Shown here in pieces: positions 24,900 to 33,924 of a stretch of DNA of 50,940 nucleotides. Position 1 is the first letter of the stretch. The number at the start of each line of letters is the position of its first letter. The position numbers were made by a program, and so were the translations under genes. Under the pieces are notes generated by a model. It was not told the origin of the DNA. It did not search any database and saw nothing but the letters and a program-made list of their open reading frames with translations. Origin of the DNA: Chitinophagaceae bacterium (lineage in GTDB: Bacteria > Bacteroidota > Bacteroidia > Chitinophagales > Chitinophagaceae); the NCBI GenBank assembly GCA_021151685.1, contig JAGKWS010000017.1:1-50940 (forward strand), read 5' to 3'.

Positions 24900-24917
24900 G
24901 TACCCTATTATGGGTAC
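24900..24917. promoter_or_regulatory. Inverted repeat between divergent genes
   Basis: GTACCC-TATTAT-GGGTAC: 6-bp perfect arms with a 6-nt spacer, lying between the divergent acyl-CoA reductase and rhlE genes. It could be an operator; no regulator is indicated. Confidence 0.3.
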
Positions 24918-24990
24918 ACACATACGACAAGTAAATACTGAGTTTCGAAAACCTTGCAGAAAATAAATATTATTTTCTCAATAAATATCT

Positions 24991-24998
24991 TACCTTTG
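24991..24998 (+). promoter_or_regulatory. -7 promoter element TACCTTTG for rhlE
   Basis: Exact TAnnTTTG. The ATG is at 25193, so the transcript would have an unusually long leader of about 190 nt. The leader contains a pyrimidine-rich stretch (25011-25080), a hairpin GACGT-GTA-ACGTC (25103-25115) and no supported ORF. Confidence 0.6.
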
Positions 24999-25192
24999 TA
25001 TCCAATAAGGGCTTCTGCCTCGGCTTTTTCTGCCTTAGATTCGATTATTTCCTTTCTTTTCCAGTTTTCGCTTTTACAGCTGCCAATTTTTTTTAACAAG
25101 AGGACGTGTAACGTCTGCTACTGTAGTTTGGCGTCACTGGCCCTCTGCATGAGTGTGGAACATTGTTCCTCGCCAAAGATTACCCTGCGAAA

Positions 25193-26311
25193 ATGAATTT
25201 TCAGGAATTGAATTTATCGGCACCCATTTTGCGTGCCATTACCGACAGTGGGTATACACAGCCCACACCCATACAACAACAGGCAATACCCTATGTACTG
25301 GACGGGAAAGACATTATAGGCTGTGCCCAAACCGGCACGGGCAAAACAGCCGCATTTGCCATTCCCATGCTGGAGCTACTGAGCCGCAAACGCAACGACC
25401 TGCGTTGCATCAGGGCACTCATCATTACCCCAACACGCGAACTGGCCATACAAATAAGCGAAAACGTAACAGCCTACGGCAAATACCTGAAGCTGAAACA
25501 TACTTGCATATTTGGAGGCGTGCCTCAAGGCAAACAAGTAAGTGCTATAAGAAGCGGTGCAGATATATTGGTAGCAACACCAGGCCGCCTGTTGGATCTG
25601 ATGCAACAAGGTCTTGCCGACATTTCTAAAATAGAAATACTGGTGCTGGATGAGGCCGACCGCATGCTGGACATGGGCTTTATACGCGATGTAAAGAAGA
25701 TAATAGCCCGCGTACCTGCCAAAAGGCAAACATTGTTCTTCTCGGCCACGATGCCTGCCGAAATAAAAGAACTGACAAGAACCCTGCTGCATCAGCCGGC
25801 CGAGGTAAGTGTAACGCCTGTATCGTCGACCGTGAAGAAAATAAACCAATCGGTGGTGTTTGTAGAAAAAGGCGACAAAGCAGCTACACTCATACGGGTA
25901 CTTAAGGATAGCACTATCACCCGTTCGCTGGTATTTACCCGCACCAAACATGGTGCCGACAAACTGGTAAAGCAACTGGCACAAACTGGTATATATGCAG
26001 CAGCCATACATGGCAACAAATCGCAGAATGCCCGTCAAAAAGCCCTGCTCGATTTCAGGCATAGCCACATACGTGTACTGGTAGCTACAGACATTGCCGC
26101 CCGAGGTATAGATATAGACGAGCTGCCACATGTAGTAAACTACGAGTTGCCCAACGTTCCCGAAACCTATGTGCACCGCATAGGCCGCACAGGGCGTGCA
26201 GGTGCAGCAGGTACCGCCATTTCGTTCTGCGATACCGAAGAAAAAACAGACCTGCGTGCTATACAGAAACTCATTGGTTTTACCGTACCCGTACAAACCA
26301 TACCACGATAA
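25193..26311 (+). CDS. rhlE: RhlE-like DEAD-box RNA helicase
   Basis: A 372-residue ATP-dependent RNA helicase. All core motifs are visible: Q motif and F upstream (MNFQELNLSAPILRAI, PTPIQQQAIP), motif I AQTGTGKTAAF (about 45-55), Ia PTRELA, Ib TPGR, II VLDEADRMLDMGF (about 151-163), III SAT, then in domain 2 SLVFTRTKHGADKL, VATDIAARGIDIDELPHVVNYE and VI HRIGRTGRAG. It lacks the long basic C-terminal extension seen in many RhlE proteins. Such helicases unwind structured RNA in ribosome assembly and cold adaptation; a cold-shock protein gene follows at 26458. The ATG at 25193 is preferred to an upstream TTG at 25163. Confidence 0.96.
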   Translation: MNFQELNLSAPILRAITDSGYTQPTPIQQQAIPYVLDGKDIIGCAQTGTGKTAAFAIPMLELLSRKRNDLRCIRALIITPTRELAIQISENVTAYGKYLKLKHTCIFGGVPQGKQVSAIRSGADILVATPGRLLDLMQQGLADISKIEILVLDEADRMLDMGFIRDVKKIIARVPAKRQTLFFSATMPAEIKELTRTLLHQPAEVSVTPVSSTVKKINQSVVFVEKGDKAATLIRVLKDSTITRSLVFTRTKHGADKLVKQLAQTGIYAAAIHGNKSQNARQKALLDFRHSHIRVLVATDIAARGIDIDELPHVVNYELPNVPETYVHRIGRTGRAGAAGTAISFCDTEEKTDLRAIQKLIGFTVPVQTIPR

Positions 26312-26339
26312 ACATGATTGTGATAACCATCATATGCTT

Positions 26340-26405
26340 GCTGCTACGAAAATTGCAGCCTAACAAAACCAAAAATGCCTTACCGATGCTGCAATAACAA
26401 GCATC
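26340..26405 (+). other. Structured 5' leader of the cold-shock gene
   Basis: Two small hairpins precede csp: GCTGC/GCAGC (26340-26344 with 26355-26359) and GATGCT/AGCATC (26385-26390 with 26400-26405). Cold-shock mRNAs often have structured leaders; a role here is inference. Confidence 0.35.
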
Positions 26406-26457
26406 AGTAAATAGAAATAATAAAGTACCAATTACAATAACCAATAAAACAAAAACA

Positions 26458-26652
26458 ATGCAAGAAGGAACAGTAAAATTTTTCAACGCCTCTAAGGGTT
26501 TCGGATTCATTACACCAAGCAACGGCGGTGCCGATGTATTTGTACACATCACCGGTGTTAATGGCGACCTGTATGAACAAGACAAGGTAACCTACGACGT
26601 TGAAGAAGGCCGTAAAGGTCTGAATGCCATCAATGTACGTGTAACAAACTGA
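26458..26652 (+). CDS. Cold-shock domain protein (CspA family)
   Basis: A 64-residue single cold-shock domain (OB fold) that binds single-stranded RNA and DNA. RNP1 is KGFGFI (residues 13-18) and RNP2 is VFVHI (27-31), with the usual opening GTVKFFN. Length is typical. Acts as an RNA chaperone. It lies 146 nt after rhlE on the same strand, with a structured leader and a strong hairpin behind it, so it may be expressed separately or by read-through; functional pairing with the helicase is plausible. Confidence 0.97.
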   Translation: MQEGTVKFFNASKGFGFITPSNGGADVFVHITGVNGDLYEQDKVTYDVEEGRKGLNAINVRVTN

Positions 26653-26705
26653 TTATAGCATTCATACAGTACAGCAGTATGTACCACCCATGGTACCTCT
26701 GCCAG

Positions 26706-26735
26706 AGAGAGCTCCCTGAAAACGGGGAGCTCTCT
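26706..26735 (+). terminator. Hairpin terminator after the cold-shock gene
   Basis: An 11-bp perfect stem AGAGAGCTCCC (26706-26716) with GGGAGCTCTCT (26725-26735), loop of 8 nt. It is preceded by a smaller hairpin GTACCA-CCCA-TGGTAC (26681-26696). No long T-run follows. Confidence 0.6.
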
Positions 26736-26819
26736 TGCGTATACGCTTCTACCTACAAACCATTTGCCCGCAATGCAATAAGAATATTGTATCTTAGTAT
26801 GTATTCATACACATACACA

Positions 26820-27581
26820 ATGCAGCTACAAAATGCCCTTACCACCATCGTGCTTGTATTAGCAACCGGCAGCACCACGCACGCACAGCATTACAGTAGT
26901 ATACCCGTTTGTGGTACCGATACCATACACGTGAATTACCGCAACATGCGTTCGATAAAAACGATACACTACGATGCTTTCCTGTGTAGTTGCGTATCTA
27001 AATGGGGTATACGGGCCGAGATAGGCCGTAGCAGCTACCAATATAGCTCTGCCACCAGCCGGTGGCTGGGCGGGCATGCCGGTGGCTCATTTGCACTGCA
27101 TGTGGCATATGGCAAGGTAAATGTGGGTGCAAGAGCAGTGCTTGCCACCACCAAAATACAAATGCCCATGCAGGTAGACGGCCAGACACTACCCACCGAT
27201 GCCAAACTGAACCCACCCAAGGTGGAATATAGTGTGGGCTACACGCAGCACATAGTTGCCAACTTTTGCGTAGAACCTTTCGTAGCACTCACCTCCAATA
27301 AATTTTATGTAACCAACGAGGATACTCTAAAAACACACTACCAGATACCACAGGTAAATGCCCTGACTATGGGCATAGGCCTGCATAAGTACTTTACCGT
27401 AGCCAAATACCAGTATATATGCACCTTTGTTCGTTATGCCCACTGCTTTGCCAACTATGCCAAAATAAACCCAACCCTTGGCCGTGGGTATAACGAATGG
27501 ACGGCAGGCATAGCCTTCAAAGTATTTGGCGAACGAAAATACCATAAAGTACTATCCACACCTCCCCTCACACCCCAATAA
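26820..27581 (+). CDS. Secreted/outer-membrane protein of unknown function
   Basis: About 253 residues. The frame is open from 26679, but that portion overlaps the csp terminator hairpin; the ATG at 26820 starts a clean signal peptide (NALTTIVLVLATGSTTHAQ), with the ATG at 26799 as alternative. The mature protein alternates short amphipathic strands ending in aromatic residues (SFALHVAYGKVNVGARAVLA, VEYSVGYTQHIVANFCVEPFVALT, NALTMGIGLHKYFTV, YNEWTAGIAFKVFG), consistent with an outer-membrane beta-barrel of about 8-10 strands. No domain recognised. Ends at a shared convergent terminator. Confidence 0.65.
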   Translation: MQLQNALTTIVLVLATGSTTHAQHYSSIPVCGTDTIHVNYRNMRSIKTIHYDAFLCSCVSKWGIRAEIGRSSYQYSSATSRWLGGHAGGSFALHVAYGKVNVGARAVLATTKIQMPMQVDGQTLPTDAKLNPPKVEYSVGYTQHIVANFCVEPFVALTSNKFYVTNEDTLKTHYQIPQVNALTMGIGLHKYFTVAKYQYICTFVRYAHCFANYAKINPTLGRGYNEWTAGIAFKVFGERKYHKVLSTPPLTPQ

Positions 27582-27618
27582 GAAAGGGTGTATGTAGCAC
27601 CTACACACACCCTTTTCT
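27581..27618. terminator. Bidirectional terminator between convergent genes
   Basis: AGAAAGGGTGTATGTAG (27581-27597) pairs with CTACACACACCCTTTTCT (27601-27618) with one A-C mismatch and one bulged base; 3-nt loop. A/T-rich ends serve both the secreted protein gene and the T9SS type A protein gene. Confidence 0.75.
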
Positions 27619-27638
27619 TCTTATTACCGTATTTTCTG

Positions 27639-29123
27639 TTAGTTCTTCACCAGTTTGGTGCGGCCCATTATCTGTCCGTTTTGGCTGGTGGCCACCATGT
27701 ATATTCCTGCCGGCAATTCTGCAACCGATATGGTGACACTATGCTGTAGCTCGCGCACGGGCACGGTCTTTACCACACGGCCACTCATGTCGGCAATGGT
27801 AATACAAGTTCCTGTAGCACCATTCACCGCTATCGTCACATCACTCGTTGCCGGATTCGGGAACAACTGAATAGCCGCAGTTGCTGCTTGTGGCATATCC
27901 TTTACACTGGCAGTACCATAGGTTTCATAATAATAATAAAATCTACCCGCTTCGGTTACAGGAGCTCCTGCGCCATCGTCATAGTACACAGTCATCTTGT
28001 CGGGATTGTGGTAGGAATTGTATACCAAAGCAGCCAACCCACGTCCCATTACGGTGGTAGAGTCGGTATCGTAACTGGTCATCTGCAATGTGTCGGGCTT
28101 GCCATGGGTGGTAACATTTTTGGTCATCACCTCCATCCAGTCCAGCGCACCACCCCAATATTCCTTCACACGAGTATAAGTTGGGTAAGTGGCTCCACTG
28201 GTATAGCCCAAAGAATCGTCCAGATCCAATTCATCCGTATTGGCATTATACAATCTGTAACGTATCAGCCGGTTGCTGGCATCATAGGTCATTTCATATA
28301 CCGCACGCAAGTCATAATCAGCACCACCCCATTGCAGTTCCTCGGCACGAACCATATTACCCGCACCATCATAGCTGTAGGTATACTTGTCGCCCGGCAC
28401 CCAACTACCCATGTAGTTACCCTGACTATCTACTACCATGTTGCCGGCAGCATTGTACCTGAAGTACGAGCAATACTGTGGCAACCATGTACCCACCGGG
28501 CTACTGCCACCCCCCCATACAAATTCGTGAACCGTGGCTATGCCACCATCGGTATTATAGGTTATAGAATCGCGCTGACTGATGTCGGCCGCATCTCTCA
28601 GAAAAATACTCTCCGTCAGGTTATTGCCCACATCCCAACTATGGCTTTCTACACTCAGCACCCCAAATGTAGGCGTACCACTACTCCAGTCCTGCCCCAT
28701 AAATATGGTAGTATCACTCTTGACAAACAGGTCTTCGTTGCGGCGTAGTTTGGTACCATAATAGGTATCAAACCCAAAGAGGTCATAAAAATGATCGAAA
28801 GACGCACTGCCCGCATTGGGTGTGTATGTAAAGTACTCTGGTGCAAAATAAGAACCACGACTACCCGAGTACTTGAATATGGCCGAGTCATTTACGGTAG
28901 TAAAGGGCGCATCGAAGTATGATGACTGTGCAATAACCCGCTGGTCGGTTGCGGTGGTTTTTGCAGCCGGCAGCATCCTTGTAGCCTGCTGCTTCATAAT
29001 GCGCCCATACAGTGCATGCCTTTGCGCACGTTTATCGGTATGCGGGTGTTTGTGTGTCTTTGTTTGTGCATTGGCTGCCAAGCTGGCCATAAGGGCAACG
29101 GTAAAGAGTGTTTTTCCAATCAT
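27639..29123 (-). CDS. Secreted protein with T9SS type A sorting domain
   Basis: About 494 residues from the ATG at 29123, which gives a proper signal peptide (GKTLFTVALMASLAANAQ). After a basic linker (HKHPHTDKRAQRH) the middle of the protein contains irregular repeats resembling YD/RHS motifs: YNTDGGIATVHEF, YNAAGNMVVDS, YSYDGAGNMVRAEEL, MTYDASNRLIRYRLYN. The last 80 residues are a T9SS type A C-terminal sorting domain: LFPNPATSDVTIAV, ADMSGRVVKTVPV, ISVAELPAGIYMVA and a terminal TKLVKN. It is exported through T9SS and probably attached to or released from the surface. Substrate or partner unknown. Confidence 0.88.
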   Translation of the reverse strand: MIGKTLFTVALMASLAANAQTKTHKHPHTDKRAQRHALYGRIMKQQATRMLPAAKTTATDQRVIAQSSYFDAPFTTVNDSAIFKYSGSRGSYFAPEYFTYTPNAGSASFDHFYDLFGFDTYYGTKLRRNEDLFVKSDTTIFMGQDWSSGTPTFGVLSVESHSWDVGNNLTESIFLRDAADISQRDSITYNTDGGIATVHEFVWGGGSSPVGTWLPQYCSYFRYNAAGNMVVDSQGNYMGSWVPGDKYTYSYDGAGNMVRAEELQWGGADYDLRAVYEMTYDASNRLIRYRLYNANTDELDLDDSLGYTSGATYPTYTRVKEYWGGALDWMEVMTKNVTTHGKPDTLQMTSYDTDSTTVMGRGLAALVYNSYHNPDKMTVYYDDGAGAPVTEAGRFYYYYETYGTASVKDMPQAATAAIQLFPNPATSDVTIAVNGATGTCITIADMSGRVVKTVPVRELQHSVTISVAELPAGIYMVATSQNGQIMGRTKLVKN

Positions 29124-29396
29124 GAGACCGAATTGTTGAATGATGAACAAAGGTTTTGTAATTCGTCTTCCTGAAACGTTAAAACAGCAAATTTGTTACA
29201 CAAAAAAACGTTAATAAAGGAATTTGCCATCTCCATCATAACAGAAATGAAGCACGAAAAACCCTCTCTTCAATCCATATCATTGGCAATAAATAAAGTG
29301 CATGTACCGCAATGAAATTTCGCCAATCATTCAGGCGCACACCCAAAAGTTTCCCGACAATTAGGAAATAATCAGTTACACACTGCCTGTATCATT
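29124..29396. other. Intergenic region between two minus-strand genes
   Basis: 273 nt with no supported ORF or RNA. A near-match promoter element (AACCTTTG on the minus strand at about 29143-29150) precedes the T9SS type A gene. No clear terminator for the hybrid kinase gene was found on its downstream side. Confidence 0.35.
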
Positions 29397-32300
29397 TTAA
29401 CCGTTTAGTAAATTGGGGTCGTTTACCAACTGCAATACAACATCTATTTCGGCTTGTATTTCGGTCACCAGTGCAGGGGCTTTCATGGGCGCATCTGACA
29501 GTGGCAGCAACTCCAACTCTGTAGCCAGTTTGGCCAACTGCACGAAACCACATGTGCGTGCAGTACCCACCAATTTATGCCCCAGTTTGCCAAGAGCGCC
29601 GTAGTCGCCCGTTTGTAGAAGCGGGAACAATGCGTGAGCCATCAATGGCACCTGCGTTTTCACCAACGCAAACAAATCCGCAATAACCCCTTTGTCGCCT
29701 CCTACAGTTTCCAACGTCTGCACCAAATCGAAATGTACTATTTCAGCCCTCAGCTTCGTAGGGTCGGCAGTATCAATGTCAGCTCCTTTCACATCTACCC
29801 ATCGCTTAAAAATACCCATTACCGCAGATTCTACAATGGGCTTCACCACAAAGTCGTCCATACCGGCATTCAGGCATTTCTCGCGCTCTCCTTTTACGTT
29901 GCCGGCGGTAAGCGCAACTATCGGTACATGTTTCTCCGATTTCATTGCACGGATGAGCTGCGTAGCCTCATAGCCATTCATTTCGGGCATTTGAATGTCC
30001 ATCAATATCAGATCGGGCAACTGTTGCTTGCAAACCGCTACGGCCTCTCGGCCATTGATGGCTTCTAAAATGTTTGCCCCCGGAAAATTGCGGGCTATAA
30101 TGGTTTGCGTCAACAACATGTTTACTTCATTGTCTTCCACTACCAATACAGTAAACGTGGGAGACTGTAGTGCAGCTATTTCGTGAATAGCTACGGGAGT
30201 TTCAACCTCAACCTTGTTGATACGTGCCAATGCATGATAAATCTCCTGCATCTTAACAGGTTTCACCAATCGCTGGAATATTTGCAATTCGTCGCAGGCT
30301 GTCATTATCTTATCATCATCGGCCGAGCTATAGAGTAGCACAATAGGCTGCCCGGCACCATCTCCGGGAAAGTTCGCCCGTATTTTACGAATGGTCTCTA
30401 TGCCGTCCATATACGGCATGTGGTAATCCATCAGTATTACGTCAAATTTTTGACCCTCATCCAATATCTGCAAAGCCTCAAGACCATTACGGGCTTCGGT
30501 GGTTTTTATATTCTTCAATAGTAGCATCTGGTTGACAATGGTTCGGTTGTTGGCATTGTCATCCACTACCAGTACCGTTTTTACATTGTCAATGTCCTCC
30601 CACACTATCGGGTCTCCATCCTCGGCACGAAAGGTGACATCGAAATAGAAATAGCTACCCATGCCCAGCGTACTTTCTAATTGCAGATTGCTGCCCATAA
30701 GGCCCAACAAACGGTTGGAAATGGTAAGCCCTAAACCGGTGCCACCATATTTCTTGGTAGTAGAGCCATCTGCCTGAGAAAATGCTTCAAAAATTTTCTT
30801 CTGCTTTTCTTTCTTAATACCAATGCCGGTATCGCGTACACCAAACCTGATTGTGGTGAAATCGCCATCCTTTTTCATCGGCTCAATCTTCAATTCTATC
30901 TCGCCCCTCTCTGTAAACTTAGATGCATTACTAAGCAGATTTACCAGAATCTGCTTCAGCCGCACCGAGTCGGCAAAAATGTACCTTGGCAATTCTGTAG
31001 AGATATTCAACAACATCTCCAGTTTCTTCTTCTGTACGTTGTAAGTAACAATATCAGTGGCCTGGCCACACATTTCGTACAGGTCGAACTTGTCCACATC
31101 CAACTCCAGTTTTCCTGCCTCTATCTTAGAAAAGTCGAGAATATCATTGATGATGCCCAACAATGCGGTAGCCGATTGATTGATGATATTTACGTATTGG
31201 TTTTGGGTCTCATTGAGCGTCGTCTTCTGCATCAGGTCGGTAAAACCAATCACTCCATTGAGCGGCGTTCGTATTTCGTGGCTCATATTGGCCAGAAACT
31301 CCGACTTGGCAATACTTGCCTGTTCGGCAAGTTCTTTTGCCGCTTTCAATTCTTCGCGCTGTACTATTATATTGGTGATGTCTTGCGTGTATATCATCAT
31401 TCCACCCACCGTATTGTCGAACTGGTACCATGGGCGCATCTCCCATGTAACATAATGTGGCTCACTGCTACCCGGTGGTATATAGGTGTCTTCTTCTTTA
31501 CGTTCTATGGCCCCACTTAGTATGCGTTGATGTCTGGCTCTGCGTTCGTCATCTGCATTCGGGAAAACGTCGTAGTGCGAACTACCAATAACTTGTACAT
31601 GTTGCAGTTGATAGTCTTCTATCCACTTTTTGCTTACCGCCACATAGGTCATGTTAGTATCGAGCATGGCTACCGCAGCCGGAGCATGTTCTACAAACGC
31701 AGCCAGTCTCATACGTTCTGTAATCAACTGCTGCTGCATTTTGCGGGTTTCGGTAACGTCGTTAGCAATTCCCAAATAACCAATAATATCATTATCTATA
31801 TCGCGTATAGCGGTCGCAACCAGCGATACGGTGCGTGTGCCCCCGTCTTTGCGTATATAGGTCCATTCGCGCTGCTCAGACCCTTCCAATTCGGGCACAT
31901 GCACAAACACCCTGAAACCTTCTATTGGTTGTCCATATTCTGTGGTAAGTTCTTTGCCCCGAGCTTCAACTTCCGACATCAAATGAAACACTGCCGGACT
32001 ATGCAAGCCCACCAGCTCTCCTGCACTATAACCCAGTAGCTTCTCGGCACCGGTATTGAACACAGTAATGGTACCCTCTACATCTGTTGCGATGATACTT
32101 ACCTCTGACGCTGCATCCAGCACGTCGCCCAGCAATTTGCGTGAGCGCAATATTTCTTCTTCGGCCTTTTTGGCTGCGTCTATGTCCTGAAAAGTACCAA
32201 ACACTCTTTTGCAAACACCGTTTTCAAACTCAACCTCGCCCTTGGCTCTTACCCATAATTCACGACCAGCGAACGTAACCAGCTGAAGCTCGAGATCCCA

Positions 32301-33758
32301 TGGGGTCCCATCGGCCATGGCTTGTGCTACAACAGCACCTATTTTCTCCCTGCTTTCTCCCTCCTTGTAAAATTCTATTCCCTTCGATACATCGGGCACA
32401 TAATCGTCGGGCACTTCATGTATTTGTCTTGTTATGGGCGACCAATATACCGACATGGTAGCCATATCTATTTCCCACCCACCTATCCTGGCAACAGTGC
32501 TGGTTCGTTCCAGCGTTTCCTTTGTTTTCCTCAAATCCTCTTCCAACTGGTACCTTTCGGTAACGTCAATTGCATTGCCTATTACATACTGCTCGCCGAC
32601 GTGATTCGCCTCCAGTATGTTGTTATATATCCAGATACGAATGCCGCCTTTTTTGTGTTTTACCACCATCTGGCCTTTCGCATGTCCTTTGACGGCTATT
32701 TTTTCAAGATAAGCTTCCAGCGCGGTGTGTCTGGCATACGGTACAATATCAAAAAGACTGGCACCAACTATTTCGTCGGTGTTGTACCCCAAAGAAGATG
32801 CCCCAGCTGCATTTACGGTCATGAACCTACCCGACAGATCGTGCGTACACATAAAACCCTGCGAATTCTCGAAAAAAATACGCAACCTTTCCTCGCTGTC
32901 TTTTAGGGCCGCTTCGTGCTCTTTTTCCTTCGTTATATCTCTGGCTATAGCAAAGAGATTGCCGGTTTCCTTTTCGGGGGCTGCAACCCATTGCAGCGTC
33001 TTGTACTCGTTGGTGCTGGTACGGAACCGATGTACAAAATTGATCGTGTTCAACCCCTCTGCCAGTCGCTGAATTTCAGTTTGTGTTTTTTCAATATCAT
33101 CGGGATGAACCAACGAAAAATAGGACATAGCCATCAATTGCTTCGCATCCCAACCCAGTACTTTTGTAAATGAAGGGTTTACCTTTTTAAAAAAACCATC
33201 GGTTCCTGCCACACAAATCATATCGTCGGAAAGCTGAAACAAATTTCCAAAATGCTCCATTTCTGCTCGTTGGCGCCTTTCCACAATAAGGTCAATGGTC
33301 AATTGTGCCAACAATTTCATTGAGTGTTTTTGTTTGTCCGTCAGCAGTCGTGGTACCCTGTCTATTACGCAAAGTGTACCCATGGCAAAGCCATCAGGGT
33401 CAATAAGTGGCTCGCCGGCATAAAAGCGAATATCGGGCGCACCAGTTACCAACGGATTGTTGGCAAAACGATCGTCCCTTGTTGCATCCGGCACCTCGAA
33501 CAGGGTTGTTTGTTGTATGGCATAGTTACAAAAAGCTATCTCACGCGGGGTTTCAGATACATCTAACCCCACCCGCGATTTGAACCATTGACGATCTGTA
33601 TCTATCAAGGAAATGAGAGAAATGGGCACTTCGCATATAACGGAGGCCAACTCGGTGAGCCTATCAAACTCCACCTCGGCTGCTGTGTCGAGTATCTCGT
33701 AATTATGTAATGCATTTAGCCGTGCGCGTTCGTTCATATCGGTAGGACCCAAGCTCAT
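29397..33758 (-). CDS. Hybrid sensor histidine kinase (GAF-PAS x5-HisKA-HATPase-REC-REC-HPt)
   Basis: A 1453-residue soluble signalling protein. An N-terminal GAF domain (about 25-165, DRQWFKSRVGLDVSETPRE) is followed by about five PAS/PAC modules (170-805). The kinase core has His827 in MSHEIRTPLNG, then the N, G1 and G2 boxes (LVNLLSNASKFT, DTGIGI, GGTGLGL). Two receiver domains have phospho-acceptors Asp1111 (LMDYHMP) and Asp1254 (LMDIQMP), and the HPt domain has His1394 (GHKLVGTARTCGF). All phosphorelay residues are present. No transmembrane segment, so it senses cytoplasmic signals. No DNA-binding regulator lies nearby; its output partner is unknown. An ATG at 33737 is an alternative start. 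Confidence 0.95.
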   Translation of the reverse strand: MSLGPTDMNERARLNALHNYEILDTAAEVEFDRLTELASVICEVPISLISLIDTDRQWFKSRVGLDVSETPREIAFCNYAIQQTTLFEVPDATRDDRFANNPLVTGAPDIRFYAGEPLIDPDGFAMGTLCVIDRVPRLLTDKQKHSMKLLAQLTIDLIVERRQRAEMEHFGNLFQLSDDMICVAGTDGFFKKVNPSFTKVLGWDAKQLMAMSYFSLVHPDDIEKTQTEIQRLAEGLNTINFVHRFRTSTNEYKTLQWVAAPEKETGNLFAIARDITKEKEHEAALKDSEERLRIFFENSQGFMCTHDLSGRFMTVNAAGASSLGYNTDEIVGASLFDIVPYARHTALEAYLEKIAVKGHAKGQMVVKHKKGGIRIWIYNNILEANHVGEQYVIGNAIDVTERYQLEEDLRKTKETLERTSTVARIGGWEIDMATMSVYWSPITRQIHEVPDDYVPDVSKGIEFYKEGESREKIGAVVAQAMADGTPWDLELQLVTFAGRELWVRAKGEVEFENGVCKRVFGTFQDIDAAKKAEEEILRSRKLLGDVLDAASEVSIIATDVEGTITVFNTGAEKLLGYSAGELVGLHSPAVFHLMSEVEARGKELTTEYGQPIEGFRVFVHVPELEGSEQREWTYIRKDGGTRTVSLVATAIRDIDNDIIGYLGIANDVTETRKMQQQLITERMRLAAFVEHAPAAVAMLDTNMTYVAVSKKWIEDYQLQHVQVIGSSHYDVFPNADDERRARHQRILSGAIERKEEDTYIPPGSSEPHYVTWEMRPWYQFDNTVGGMMIYTQDITNIIVQREELKAAKELAEQASIAKSEFLANMSHEIRTPLNGVIGFTDLMQKTTLNETQNQYVNIINQSATALLGIINDILDFSKIEAGKLELDVDKFDLYEMCGQATDIVTYNVQKKKLEMLLNISTELPRYIFADSVRLKQILVNLLSNASKFTERGEIELKIEPMKKDGDFTTIRFGVRDTGIGIKKEKQKKIFEAFSQADGSTTKKYGGTGLGLTISNRLLGLMGSNLQLESTLGMGSYFYFDVTFRAEDGDPIVWEDIDNVKTVLVVDDNANNRTIVNQMLLLKNIKTTEARNGLEALQILDEGQKFDVILMDYHMPYMDGIETIRKIRANFPGDGAGQPIVLLYSSADDDKIMTACDELQIFQRLVKPVKMQEIYHALARINKVEVETPVAIHEIAALQSPTFTVLVVEDNEVNMLLTQTIIARNFPGANILEAINGREAVAVCKQQLPDLILMDIQMPEMNGYEATQLIRAMKSEKHVPIVALTAGNVKGEREKCLNAGMDDFVVKPIVESAVMGIFKRWVDVKGADIDTADPTKLRAEIVHFDLVQTLETVGGDKGVIADLFALVKTQVPLMAHALFPLLQTGDYGALGKLGHKLVGTARTCGFVQLAKLATELELLPLSDAPMKAPALVTEIQAEIDVVLQLVNDPNLLNG

Positions 33759-33924
33759 ACTCTGTCAGTTAAAGAACTATTGGTTTGCATGGGGATACTA
33801 ATAAAGTGTTAATGCGAATATACAAAAACTGGGCGAAAATGGGTGGCATTTTTTAGCAAGGAGCATTGAAGATTACTACCAACAGCAACATGAAGAATAT
33901 CCTTGCTGGCATGCAGAACACATG

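Noticed and set aside
24908..25099. 63-codon minus ORF with an Ala/Glu/Lys-rich stretch
   Set aside because: Lies in the rhlE leader opposite the pyrimidine-rich tract, which explains its composition; no domain or promoter.
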